64,000 nucleotides of DNA from Sphagnum compactum (GCA_965153455.1 OZ234494.1:18104001-18168000); one strand, 5' to 3'; shown: positions 51,260 through 63,070, counted from the stretch's first letter. The notes: generated by a model from the sequence alone, not told the origin. Numbers and translations are program-made.

Positions 51260-54200
51260 TGATCAAAGTCTTGCTATTGTTGAAAAGCCCTTTATGAGCG
51301 ATATTTCTTGGAGGTGAATTTATAGTTTTAAAACCTAAGGTGAGGAATATATTGAATTTTCAGAAATTTTTGTTGCTGGAAATCAATTTAATTTTTTTTT
51401 AAAAAAAATTCAAGATAGTAATCAATTATCAAGATCATGTTCACACTTTGGGGCAGCACCACATGCTTTTTTACTTATTATGTTTAGAAGCAATTCAAAT
51501 TACCTTTGGGTTTTACCATGGTTTCGATGTAGGTGCTGGTTCACCCAAGGCCACTGGGAGAACCAAAATTTGGAAACTCTGGCACATCCATATTACATAA
51601 TTGTTATCCTTACTTAGGCTCAGTCTGTTTTTGAAAATATGCAAACCTGCACCATCAAATGAAGAATTTTTGAAGAAAAAATAGTAGAGTTATCCTTAAG
51701 GTAATAAAAAATACTTGTATTCAAAACATCAAGAGGAATATAAAAGTCCATTTATTATTGATGTTAACACAAACAAAAGATTGGAACCACATATGTAAGC
51801 ATGAGTTTTTGAAACAATGTTGCACAACTTCTCATGGAATAAATTGGGTACTCTTTCTCATTGTTTTGGTCAAAATTATTGTCCATCATGCAATCTTATG
51901 TGGGTGGTTGCAAAACATACATGGGTGTAACTAATCATTTGAGATAGACTATGAGGCTAACATTTATGGATGAAAACATGGTACTGATGAATGAACATGT
52001 GAGATGCAGTCCTCGAAAAAAATGTTTGTTGCATACAATGGATAAATGTTATTAAATCCCAATTTATAATTCGATTAGGTTGGTTTGGAATTAAGATTTT
52101 TGTGACTACTTAGAGTCATTAGGTATTCTTTTTTTTTTTTTTTTGGGCCAAAATCACTGCACATCCATGTGGTATGGTGATTTGTCTCTTGTGGAGATTT
52201 TTAAATGTAGCCAAGACTTTCAATACATCATCAATCAACTTCTTCCAAGATTCATTTTGAAATTTGTTTGGCATGTCCTTTCAATGTAACATTTATTCAA
52301 CTACATTCATTGGTGTGTGTAAAAAATTATGTGTGCATTTCCCATTCTTACACTATTTATGTACCAAAAATGTGTCATGGTATCAAAGAATGGAGCGAAC
52401 TTTTGTTCAAGCTCTAATAAACTAAAATACAACCATCACATCTTTTTCAAGATCTTGCATTGTTTTTAGATTCGCAATTGTGACACACACTATTTTGAAA
52501 TTCTCTGATCATAAAATGTCACATGGATGAAGAGAATGTTTTTTACATCATATTTGATGTGAAAGTCATGTAAGATCATTAATTGGAGATTCCAATCCTT
52601 GTGAACACTGATATGAATTTATTTATAAGTGTTTGTAGTGTAGATACATTCGGAATAACCACCTTTTTTCCTTGTTTCACAACACATATATTCAATTGTA
52701 AATTTCACAACATATATCAACTTATAAGCAAAATGTAACCATGTGTCACAGCATTTGTTTAATATTTCAAACTACTTGGTATCATTTTATCCGTGGCAAC
52801 TAATATTACTTTTACACAATTCCCATGATTTTTTTAAAACAAAAATTTTGAGTCCATAATATTTCATCATATTAAACATAAGTTGTTTGATTAACCTTAC
52901 ATTTAAAAATAATTAGTTTGGTATAACATTTGTTAATTAACTAGTTAGTCATAAACATGATAATTGGGTGACAAGGGTTACATGTATGAGACCAATTTGT
53001 CTTGTTAATGCATCATGCTAGTTTGGTTTATTTATATGCAAATATTGTCACATGAATATAAAAACTGTAAGACATCTTCCAATGCACAAAGGTAAATATT
53101 TTTAATGGGGTAAAACAATTATGATAACAAGGAATGAAGATTGAAGAAATACACCTAATAAAAATCATTCATTGCATAAATATGTGATTGCAACTTGCAC
53201 ATGTGATTAGAAAATAAAATGAGAATTGAAATGTTCATACCACTGACTAAAATGTGCAACCTGTTAAATATATAATTAAATAATTGTGATCAAAATCTTG
53301 AATATTCACCAAAATGTGCATTGAAAAAAGAATTAAGTGCAAATAAAATTTAAGTACATGGTCCAAACGGAGTATTATTAACTGGATTTCAAAACACAAC
53401 CATTATTTAATTTTCATTATGGTAAGTGGCTTTTTTGGATGATGTATTATATGATCGTTTGGCAAAATTTGAAATGATTCTAACGAGTGTGTGATACCCA
53501 AAAGGGTAAAATCATAATAAAAAGGGCCACCCAAGTGTGTGAACATTTTTTAAAATTGCATTTTTGTATGTTTGAAGATCATAAGGCAAGCATAATAGTT
53601 TGGATTGATAATATTTGTGTGATACTATTCATTAATTGTAAAGTTTTTGTGTTCAAAATTTGACACAAATCAAAGTTTTTTTGCATGTTCAAAGCATTTA
53701 AACTTCAAATGTGGATAATTTTTATTTTTTCCAAACATCCTTTTTTTCTACCAAATGTGCACCATTCTTTTTGAAAATTGGAGAGGATTTTAACATTGAT
53801 GATTAGAAGGGCAAAAGGATTTGAACTGATGAAAATTGTTTTCATAACCCATATGAACACATTTGGTTCAAAAATCTTTTTGACCCCGAAAATTATGGAT
53901 TTTGAAAATGTGGCTTTAACAAAAGTTCTTCATATATATATGTGATAGAGGGCATGAATGCATAATATACATGATATAAAATAAATTTGTAGTCAAAATG
54001 TATTTATTTTAAAATGTAGTGTTAAATGGGGTATTTGAAATATAAAATTTTAAGTTATAAACCAATACAAAAATGACACATGTCACGTGCAGTCCTTGGA
54101 AAATGATTTTTACTTCGGCACCCCTGGTTCCTTTGACCATGATTTCACCCAAAATCATTTTTAAAATAATATAATTAATGAATTTCATTCCTTAATAAAC

Positions 54201-56900
54201 TTTTTAAATGATTTGAACATGAAAATAATATGAAAGTTTTTTTACATTAATATATACTACAAAATCTTTTTGGGTGAAAAAATTTTAATTAAAAAAATTT
54301 AAATCAATTTTAAAATCATGATTTTAAAAATATTTTAAAAAATTGTTAGAAAAAAAGCTTCTTTGGTCCAAATGGTTCTTTATATTGTGGTTGAACCCTA
54401 CCTACAATTAAAATTTAAAAAATAAGTTAATACTATAATACCTTGGCAACTTTGGCATCATATACTTAAATCTTCAAATTGATGAAAATTTTAGTAATTA
54501 CCAACTAGTAGCCATCAAAATATTTGGAACCTTAAATCAACACATGCTAAATGTTTTGGATGTTGGATGCTATTGAAGGCTAAAATTGTCATCTCACCCA
54601 AGTTATTACTTTACTTTTAGAGCACTCATCCTTTGTTCAACTCATTGACCATAATCAATCAATGAAATCATGTTGTGGCAATGGAGCTTTTATATTTAGT
54701 TTAGGGATGAAATTCAATGACAATCTTTGTCAATATCTAGCTACCTTGTCTAAATCACATGGTGTTCTTTTCCTCCTTATGTTCAATCATTTGGAAGTTT
54801 GTGCTTAGGATTTTGCTTCACAAATTCAATCAATTTTTTAGGGATTAGTAGCAACAAGAGCAAGTCACTTAATTGAGGGATGTTTGAAAATAGCTTTTGA
54901 GGTGAAGTGTAGATGAAGAACTTGGACAAAAAACATTGTCATAAGCTCTTGTTATGAAAGCTTGTTGATTGGACTTCAATTTTGGTCTCCTCTCTATGCA
55001 ATGTTTGAAAAGTTTTGAAGAGGAGGATGAGGCCATGCTTTGTGCCATGGTGTTGTTGAAGTCATGGAAGTGAATCAAGAAGTGCAATCTATAAATGGAT
55101 TAATGGTAATGAGAGCAATAATGAAGAGTAAAATGTAAGAATCTTTTTGAAATTTTATGTTGTTTTTTTTAAGGTTTTGAAAAGTTGCATTTATATGCTT
55201 CGGATGACATATGGCCACTTTTAGTGGTGCAAAGATCTAATCATCGAAGGACTTTGATTGAAATGAAAGAAAAGGAAGAAAAGGGAGATGGGGAGGGGTT
55301 CAACTTCTTTCATGGTGTCAACATATTGTTGGTTCTTGGATAGTTTCTCTCTATTTATTCTTGTCATCATGGGAACTTGGTCATCATGGCCATGGAAAGA
55401 ACAATGTGGGATCAAAAAATAAAATGTAAACAAAATTCATTGATGATCTAATTTGTTTTCAAACAACCATTCACAATGTCTATGTTTTGCATATTGTCAA
55501 CTTTCATATATATCAAGAATTAAAAAAGAAAAAAATATTTTTATTATAAAAATAATGATGGTTTGAGATTTTATTTAATTAATTTTTTAGCATTCAAATG
55601 CTAAAACTACCAAGGTATTGCATTAAGAATTTATTTTCTTTTTTGGCACTAGAAACATGATGTAAATGACCAAAAGTAATTAAGAGTGTTAAAAAACCGT
55701 TTTCATATGCAACAAAAATTTGGTATGAATCAACCAAATGGAAAAAAAATAGGTAAATACAGAAATGTGTGGTTGAAAATTTGACATAAGTGATCAAGAT
55801 AAAAAGAACATTAAAATTGAATCTAATGTATTATTGAAAGTATGATACAAGCTTCCAAAAATAAATATTTGGTGAAAATATTCATCTTTAGCTACAACTC
55901 AAGACTTGAATTACAATTGATGGTTGTAAATTAATCTTTTTTTAAGTCACCTATATAATTCAAGTATTCAAAAAAAAAAAAAAAATCCCAAAACAACACT
56001 TTTAATTGCCATGTATTGTGTTTGAATGAAGTATATATATTTTTAAAATGATGTTGTTATGATCAGAATGAGTCAAGTGCATCTACATGAATGTAAATAT
56101 TGACAAATTTGAGTACATGACAATAGGAAGTTCCTTATCATGTCTATTCTTTACAACATGCAAATGGTGTGTAATGCACATGTCATAGAAAACAAAGTTA
56201 TAGCTTATTATAGAAAACTCATTTTCAACTCACTTGTGAATATAATACAACCAATTGATTTTTTGACATGGCAATTTATTTATTAATACATCGTATTTCT
56301 AAGGGGATAGTTGCACAATAGTTGTAGTACCCAAGTTACATAATAGTTGTATATGAGTTGTGTTTTGAGTTTTAATTGCAGGGTAATGTGATTTAATGGA
56401 CGTGATTTCTCATAGTGGAATCACATGGTGGGGTAGAAAGTGAAGAGTTGAAACACCAATTTTCACATGTGGAAGGGGATTTGGATTTGCAAGAAATCCT
56501 TAATTTATTGGTTCCCATTCCAAATTAAAAAAACATTAAGGAAGAAGACAATTGTGGTGAAAGACAAAGATGAAGAAGGCAAAAAAGGTTGGAAAGATGA
56601 TCCATTGTGTGTAGTAAGAGTAAAAAAGAAGATAAAATTTTTTATTAAAAAAACCATGAAAGAAAGGAAAAAAGCAAAGGAGTAAGTTTGCCATATTTAG
56701 AAGTCTTACTCTTGCAAGTTGTGAAACAGATTACAAAATTTTATTTACTATTCAACCTATCCTGTTGCCATTTAATGCTAAATCCTTCTTAGGTTGCTAG
56801 CCAGCCAATGATCCAACATCAAAAAATTGAAATAAAAATAAAAATTTAAAAATTAAATTAAAATTTTCTGGAGCCCAAGGTGAAGTACAAAATAACCTGA
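51260..56900. other. AT-rich gene-free region
   Basis: About 5.6 kb without a gene I can support. The lysine-rich frame at 56467-56685 and the short minus frames near 54.9-55.8 kb match no family. A poly(T) run (about 52125-52144) and a poly(A) run (about 55970-55985) are present; the second could be the tail of a retroposed copy. Confidence 0.45.
51515..51560 (+). repeat. Dispersed GGTGCTGGTTCACCC motif, copy 1
   Basis: ACCATGGTTTCGATGT followed by AGGTGCTGGTTCACCCAAGG. The same block recurs at about 56920-56957 and, diverged, at 63690-63722; a reversed diverged form lies at 62403-62445. Probably part of a repeat whose full extent I could not define. Confidence 0.5.
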
Positions 56901-56919
56901 CAACACTGACTGATTTTCT

Positions 56920-56957
56920 ACCATGGTACCAGTGCAGGTGCTGGTTCACCCATGGAG
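56920..56957 (+). repeat. Dispersed GGTGCTGGTTCACCC motif, copy 2
   Basis: ACCATGGTACCAGTGC followed by AGGTGCTGGTTCACCCATGG, the closest match to copy 1. Preceded by AT-rich sequence with AATTTAAAAATTAAATT, similar to the AT-rich run at 62295-62395 next to the reversed copy. Confidence 0.5.
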
Positions 56958-57079
56958 GGTTAGGTGGGCCATAAAATGGCTACTTGAATGGGGAAACGAA
57001 TGTTGCTCCTACATAGGAGGAGGTCTGCCCATGAAACCACCACCACCACCCTCTCCTTCCTTGTAGGACACTTGCAAAA

Positions 57080-57182
57080 TGCTCACCAACAACGCTTCTT
57101 CCTTGCTCCCCATTCACAGCCACAACTGCACATCACAAATGCGCACCAACAACGCTTCTTCCTTGCTCCCCATTCGCAGTGT
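57080..57182 (+). repeat. Two-unit 60-bp tandem repeat
   Basis: CACCAACAACGCTTCTTCC and the following TTGCTCCCCATTC(A/G)CAG occur at 57084 and again at 57144. The paired open frames over this stretch repeat NNASSLLPI-like residues, but no gene is supported. Confidence 0.7.
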
Positions 57183-57543
57183 GCACTTGCAACAACAACA
57201 CTTAGTTGCTACAGCATTAAATGAAATCGTGATCAGTAATATGAAGGAAAGCAGGTTGCCAGCTGCAAAGCGCAAGATTTCAAAGCCCATTGTGGCCCCG
57301 GTAGGCCAATAGTCGTTCTTCGAGAGTCGCGTCTACTATCAGGGTGTGGCGGGTATTAGAAACTGCGCCCAACCTCTTCGGGTATCATTACGGGTATCAT
57401 AGTTGATAATCACATTTTGTGAAAATCAAATATCCGGCTCTGCTATGTAACCATGGACTCAAATCGCACGATCCTTTTTATATGAGCAGGATTCTGGAAA
57501 TGATTCTCTTCGAAAATTATGTCAAATACCGGCCCAGAAAACT

Positions 57544-57915
57544 GCCGGTTCTTTCATCAAACACCCACCCAGCCATCCTTGGATGTTTTTTAAATACCCA
57601 GAACCAGCGATTCTTTTTTTTTTTTTTCAAAATGTTGTCAAACAGGTAGTCGTCTAAAAAAAAACTGCTGGGTCTTTGCCGGTTTCTTTCATCCAACCCA
57701 GCTGTCGTCGGATGTTTTTCAAATACAAGAACCGGCGGTTCTTATATTCTTCTGTCAAAATGTTTTTCTGAAACAGTCAAATAACCGCCTGGAAATCTGC
57801 GGGTGTTTTTTTTCTGTCGGTTCCTTCATCGCACCCAGCTGTCCTTGGATTGTGTTGAATAATCAGAACCGGCGGTTCTTTGATTGTGGACCCGGCAGTT
57901 ATTGAAAAAAAGTTT
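57544..57915 (+). repeat. Diverged ~135-bp tandem repeat, GAACCGGCGGTTC-rich
   Basis: Three units start at about 57544, 57678 and 57816 (GCCGGTTCTTTCATC, GCCGGTTTCTTTCATC, GTCGGTTCCTTCATC). Each continues with ACCCAGC, TGTCCTTGGAT-like sequence and AGAACCGGCGGTTCTT, a near-perfect inverted motif. The array ends about 400 bp upstream of the core promoter of GRP member 3. Confidence 0.7.
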
Positions 57916-58322
57916 AAGAGCCGGCCTAACTGGTCTCTATATACACTGTTCCGGGAAACATCTTGGCAACTAGAAAAATTCAAAATCAAAGAGTGGGAGG
58001 CGTGTTGATGACGATGATCTCAAGTTCATCACGATCATGATTCAGTCGCGCACTCGTCGGAATCTTTTGTTGTCATCATCAGGAGGTCAGAAAGTAATTA
58101 GAGATGCGAAATGGCCGGGAATATGAAAACTTGTCAACCCATTTTAAAAGCGCAATGAATTGCTATGTGGACCCACTGCAAGGGACCGCTGTGACGCTCA
58201 TGTCGTGAGTTATATCAGTCATTACTATCATCCGGGTGCGAAGGATGAATCTACGCAGCAAATTTAGGAGCTGCGGGATTTTACTGATTCTACGCAATCA
58301 TCATCATAATCTCTGCATGAGT

Positions 58323-58338
58323 AGCTATAAATTGAGGA
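58323..58338 (+). promoter_or_regulatory. TATA core promoter of GRP member 3
   Basis: AGCTATAAATTGAGGA, 117 bp before the chosen ATG. It matches the blocks at members 1 and 2. Between it and the start are two very short upstream frames: ATG at 58378 (six codons) and ATG at 58412 (two codons). Confidence 0.75.
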
Positions 58339-58454
58339 GGATTCACTTGTGTTTGCTTCATCTTTGGGGACTGAGTGATGAGGACTAGTAGTACGTAGTA
58401 GTGCTCCGGAGATGTTTTGAATTCTCAGTGTGTGCTGCAGAACTTGTGGGCAAA

Positions 58455-60101
58455 ATGGGTGTAGTTCGTGTTTCTCGTCTGCCAACTTCTTCTTTGCTTC
58501 ATGGAGTTGGAGCTTTGTTTGCTGTGGTGCTTCTTTTGTGCTCTGCTTTCTTCCTGCAGCCAGTGGCCAGCAGGCCACTCGTTAATCGTGAGGGCCGAGA
58601 GCTTCTGTCTGAGCCTGATGCGGAAGCTGGCGTGGAGGAGAGGTTCACACTCGAGTTCTCTGAGGTGGCAACTTGTAACCTTTATAATGCCTGAAAGCTG
58701 TATCATCTGTTAATGCAGCTCTTGTTTACGTGCTGATCAGCTGCACTATATGTTTTTGAATGATTATCAGAGTCTCGTCAGTTTGCGTGAGATTTAAGAC
58801 TAGAATTTAAATTTTTGATTTCCATGCTTCGGGCTAGATCATGCATGAATCCTCAGCTGGGTTCAATTATGAACATCTAGTTCAACCGTTACGAGAGGCG
58901 ACTGTCATGTGTGTTGAATGATCTTTTTGTCCAGTGATCAATTAGACTTCGGATGTGCAATAGCATCTTCTTTGAATCACGCCTCGAAATAAAAAGTTCT
59001 TAATGAAATGAAATTTCTTCCCTTTGTATTGTTTGCAGGCTGGAGTGGAAGGCAGTAAGAAATTCAATGTTGAAGTTGGAGAAGAAAAGATGAAACGTGA
59101 AGGTAGGCTCGTATATCTTACCAGGTTTTTCGTAAGCTTCAATTCAATGACATTGTCACCAGCTTTGTAGTCCAATGATCTGATCGTCGAATTCTCTTGC
59201 CGTGCATGCAGGTAAACATCCGCACTCATGTTGGTGCAAAGTCCCGGGAGCACACGGTGGTAAAGGAGGTTCCGGAGGAGGAGGACGGGGCGGGAACGGT
59301 GGAAACGGTGGAAACGGAGGAGGAGGCGGATACTATCCCGGTGTCCGTAAGGGCTCCCATTGCTACTGTGGACGTTACGGTGGAGGCGGCGGAGGTGGAA
59401 ATGGTGGTCATGGAGGAGGCGGCAATGGAAGTCCAGGCGGAGATGGACATGGTGGAAATGGTGGAAACGGTGGCCAAGGAGGAGGTGGTGGAGGTGGCGG
59501 TGGAGGGGGTGGGGGTGGAGGGGGTGGAGGTGGAGGAGGCGGCGGGGGTGGAGGAGGCGGAGGAGGTGGTGGAGCGGACTATGTTAACGGCGTCAAGAAA
59601 ATGAGCACAAGCTTCACAAATGGTACTACCCTTGAAGTTGATGAAACCTATAGACAATGCATTGACGTACTTTTATAGTTGGCAATAATCTTTACTGTAA
59701 TTCGTACTGTACATGCAAGATAATGCGTGTACTTAGTTTTTGCTAAATACAGTTTATTAAACGATGTTGCTGCAGGGTTCGGGAGAGGATTGTGGGGCTG
59801 GTCCGGCAACTCGCGTGACAAAGGTGGCCACCATCGTTACGGAGGTGGATCGCAGCCGAGTGCAGGTGGAGGCGGATCTTCAAGTGGCGGCGGAGGGGGT
59901 GGAGGCGGATCTTCAAGTGGCGGCGGAGGGGGTGGAGGCGGATCTTCTAGCGCGGGCGGAGGTGGTGGTGGTGGCGGTGGAGGAGGTGGTGGCGGTGGAG
60001 GTGGAGGAGGAGGAGGTGGTGGTGGTGGTGGTGGTGGTGGTGGGGGAGGAGGCGGCGGAGGGGGCGGAGGTGGAGGTGGTGCACCCACAGACCGTCACTA
60101 A
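58455..60101 (+). CDS. Secreted glycine-rich protein, family member 3
   Basis: Exons: 58455-58664 (70 codons, donor GAG|GTGGCA), 59039-59102 (TTTGCAG|GCT, G|GTAGGC), 59212-about 59622 (GCATGCAG|GTA, probable donor G|GTACTA) and 59776-60101 (GCTGCAG|GGT). About 336 residues. It has a signal peptide (ALFAVVLLLCSAFFLQPVAS), then EGRELLSEPD; exon 2 has VEVGEEKMKREG. Exon 3 opens with HSCWCKVPG and later SHCYCGRYG, two Cys-X-Cys motifs absent from members 1 and 2, among short Gly/Asn repeats and long Gly runs. Exon 4 restarts with a Trp-containing GFGRGLWGWSGN, then GGGSSS-spaced Gly runs, ending PTDRH. If the third intron is kept, the protein stops at 59676-59678 with a different tail, so two forms are possible. 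Role in the wall or apoplast is inferred from class. Confidence 0.8.
59503..59560 (+). other. G-quadruplex-prone segment in exon 3 of GRP member 3
   Basis: Four G runs of four or more bases with one- to few-base loops (AGGGGGTGGGGGTGGAGGGG and onward) on the coding strand. Such a run could form a G-quadruplex in DNA or mRNA and is a likely site of repeat-length change. Confidence 0.5.
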
Positions 60102-60124
60102 ACGCAAAGAACACATACTTGCAG

Positions 60125-60310
60125 GTTAGTAAATGGTTGTACAGTGCAAACTAAGAATTGCAAAAGAATTACAAAATTGAGCAGCTGCACTAGATCAAGC
60201 TAGTTGTAATGTTGGCTTGTGCTAGACCTGCTTGAATCTCCGGAATAGAACTGCACCGGCTGATTGTAATCTGTTCACATGTGGCCATGACGACGTTGTT
60301 CCATTTGCAG
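60125..60310 (+). other. Possible 3' UTR intron of GRP member 3
   Basis: CTTGCAG|GTTAGT just after the stop codon and ATTTGCAG|GTTAAC at 60310 make a clean donor and acceptor. An AATAAA at 60599-60604 would then end the transcript. Purely a sequence-based suggestion. Confidence 0.4.
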
Positions 60311-60604
60311 GTTAACCAGAATGCTGTTGAGTGATCAAAATGCGCTGGGCTGCAATGGCTTGTGGATTTACCAAAACCAAATCTCCACTGAATTTGGTTG
60401 CAGGGTTTTTGGGGTTCAAGGATTTGTTGTTAGGCAAAGATTTCCAAATTTTCAGTTGAAAGCTGCAGAAGAAGCTTTGAACAGATTTTTATGTCTAGTT
60501 TGCACTGGTTTATAATTGTGACTTTAAGTATGAGCTTCATAGTCAACCAGGGAAACCATCGTGTCTCTTTCTGTTTTCCCTGAACTATTTCTCTTGCCAA
60601 TAAA

Positions 60605-62400
60605 AAAAAAAGAACAACTCCCAGAGAAAAAAGGAGTTTGATAATCTGGTACAGAATCTATAATTCACAAAAAACATTGTGAACTTGTTTCTGTGCAATA
60701 TGATGTGCAAAATAATTAACACATTTGTGAGTTTGTTATGTGCAATATAAGTACACATTTGTAAGCTTGACCTATATGCAATATAATGCTTTTGAATCTC
60801 AAATTGAGCAAAGAATTTGAGCAACATTGCTACAATAAAAGACAGCTGCAATCATTTAAGAAAGTATCCTCGTTCATTCCAATCACTGCCAGCACTGAAT
60901 GACATTCTGAAACATTTGTATTCTAATACTTCATTGAATTTGATAGTATATTTCCTTATCCATTACATTTTGAACAAAATCTAAAGTATATGAATTTGGT
61001 ATACAAAGATCCTGCCTTGTATGATCCTCCAAATGAAACGATAAAATAGTTTGGAGCTTGGGGGAGCAGACGGATAGAGAGGTATTATTTTCTGGGGGTA
61101 ATGGTTGGGCAGAAGAATTGGAACTCTATACTGGTACAAGAGAGGAATATGATCCTAAACAGTTGCAGAATACACTTTAGGATACAAGTGTATCTTAAAA
61201 ACTTTTGCAGAATTCACAGAAGTAAAATTGCTAGAATTGTGAGTTGCTTACTAGTGACTGTGAATGTATTCATGTGAGATTGAACTCAATTTATTTAGTA
61301 TACACTCCGGGCTCCATGATGCTGCGCACTACCAGTGATGATCATCATTTTTTTCCCCTTATGTTCTCATATGGTTTTCAGTGTTATGTCAAACTATTTA
61401 TCATTGTTTATGTCAATGTCAAAGTTAATTTGAATTAATATAAACATCATGGACATATAAAGGTACATGTTGATTTGTTTTTTCATATCCTTGTTGATGG
61501 GCCGAAGAAAAGGAATGAGATAGTTATTAGGAAAGGAATGAAATAGTTATAAGGATAGGAGATAGTTATTAAGAAAGGAGAGAGATAGTTAGGCTTAGAA
61601 AGTAGGTAGGTAGTTGTCTTTGGAATTGTTCTGAAAGTGTTCAGAAATGACCATGCAAAGGATTATGCAAAATCTACCATATGTAAGCTAGGTCTTCGAA
61701 ATTTCTTGTCACTAGAATTTAGCTTAATGATGAGAGAGCTTTATCAAATCAGCATTTGTTTGTGATTATAATATAGGTATTATGTTGTGTAATTAGGTTC
61801 TCTAGTTATTGTGTTACATGATGCTAAACAATTCTTAGGGTTATATTGTCCTTCTCTTTTTTGGTTACACCCATCTCCATACTTTCTCCCATTTGCTGCC
61901 AATGCCCCCCCACTTTTCTAAAAGATTTGCTTGTACTTTGAAATGAAGTTTACTGGTTTCAAAAGCAAAGGAGAGAAAGGTTTGGAGCATGAACAAAAAT
62001 GAAGGGTGTACAGTCAGAATCACATAAAATTTGCAAGAAGTTTCAATTAAATAAAACTAGAACTTATTGATTTTTTGGTTTTTATAACTACTTGATTACC
62101 ATAGTACATGGGCAGCTTTGACATAAATTCAATTATATATTGTTTTGCCAAATTTCCTCACTTTATGCTGAACTTTTCAAAAATCCAATCAAAACTTTAT
62201 AGCAACACCTGAAGGCCAGCCAGATTTGATTCTTGGCCCTGTCTAGCTAAATGATATTAAATGTGAACCATGTAATCAAAAAGACAAAAAGAAAATTTTA
62301 AAAAATTTTAAAAATTTTATTGACTATATTCCTCATAATTTTCTGAATTTTTTAATTAAAATTTCAAATGTTGAATTAAATTTTTTAATTATATTAATTA
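60605..62400. other. Intergenic DNA without a supported gene
   Basis: No gene seen. A purine-rich stretch at 61500-61610 repeats GATAGTTATTA(G/A)GAAAGGA-like words four times. An AT-only run lies near 62295-62395. Confidence 0.45.
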
Positions 62401-62402
62401 TT

Positions 62403-62445
62403 TGAGCACACAAGTGCTGGAGCTGCATAGGTACTATGGTTACAG
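62403..62445 (-). repeat. Dispersed GGTGCTGGTTCACCC motif, reversed diverged copy
   Basis: On minus, ACCATAGTACCTATGCAGCT followed by CCAGCAC, similar to ACCATGGTACCAGTGCAGGT at 56920. Opposite orientation to the other copies. Confidence 0.35.
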
Positions 62446-62849
62446 TGCCAAATAGTAAACCACTTGCAGAATTTCCCTGGTGTGTTTGGAGGGCACCAAA
62501 TATATGAATAAATCTTGCATCTACTCTTTGAGAGTGAGGGATGTCATGTCATATCTACTTGCAGGCATAATAAATATCCCTCTCAAATTTTTAAGGACTA
62601 GCATAAGATGTTCCCTCCTCTTACACCTCATGATCTATGTATGTTTAGAGTAAGGCAACACTGAAAGGAGTTGGGTGTCCTCAAAAATAACCACTTCCAC
62701 CTTGGTCATTCACTTATTGCAAGAAACCTCGCGTAAACACTAAACAAGAGCAAATTAAATCTGGCACCGGTCTTGACACAATTGCAAGACATTAAATATG
62801 GCACCGGTCTTGACACAATTAGAATCTCCCCTTTCAACCAAAGCGTTTA

Positions 62850-63070
62850 GAGCAGAGTTGGTCGGTTCTCTCACCCATTGGCTGAGAACCGGATCTGGTT
62901 TTCATCCCGGTTCTCAGTGAGAACCGGCCAGTGAGAGCCGAAGATGTCAATTGTCTAGAGAACCGGATCTCGGTTCTCACTGGAGGTGAGAACCGACCAG
63001 GTTCTCACCTGGCAGCCAATTTGAAAACCGGAACGGTTCTCACATTTTGAGAAGGGTCCGGTTCTCCTTG
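62850..63070. repeat. Dense inverted array of GAGAACCGG motifs
   Basis: GAGAACCG and its complement CGGTTCTC alternate about ten times in 220 bp. At 62907-62927 two 10-bp halves, CCGGTTCTCA and TGAGAACCGG, are exact inverse copies around one central base. Further halves are at about 62970, 62990, 63000 and 63060. The segment can form several hairpins. It has no coding frame that makes sense on either strand. Confidence 0.75.

Noticed and set aside
56467-56685. Lysine-rich 72-codon frame
   Set aside because: Composition reflects A-rich DNA; no family match and no surrounding gene structure.
59837-60088. Minus-strand polyproline frame over GRP member 3
   Set aside because: Antisense mirror of the glycine codons in exon 4; no start context or signal peptide.
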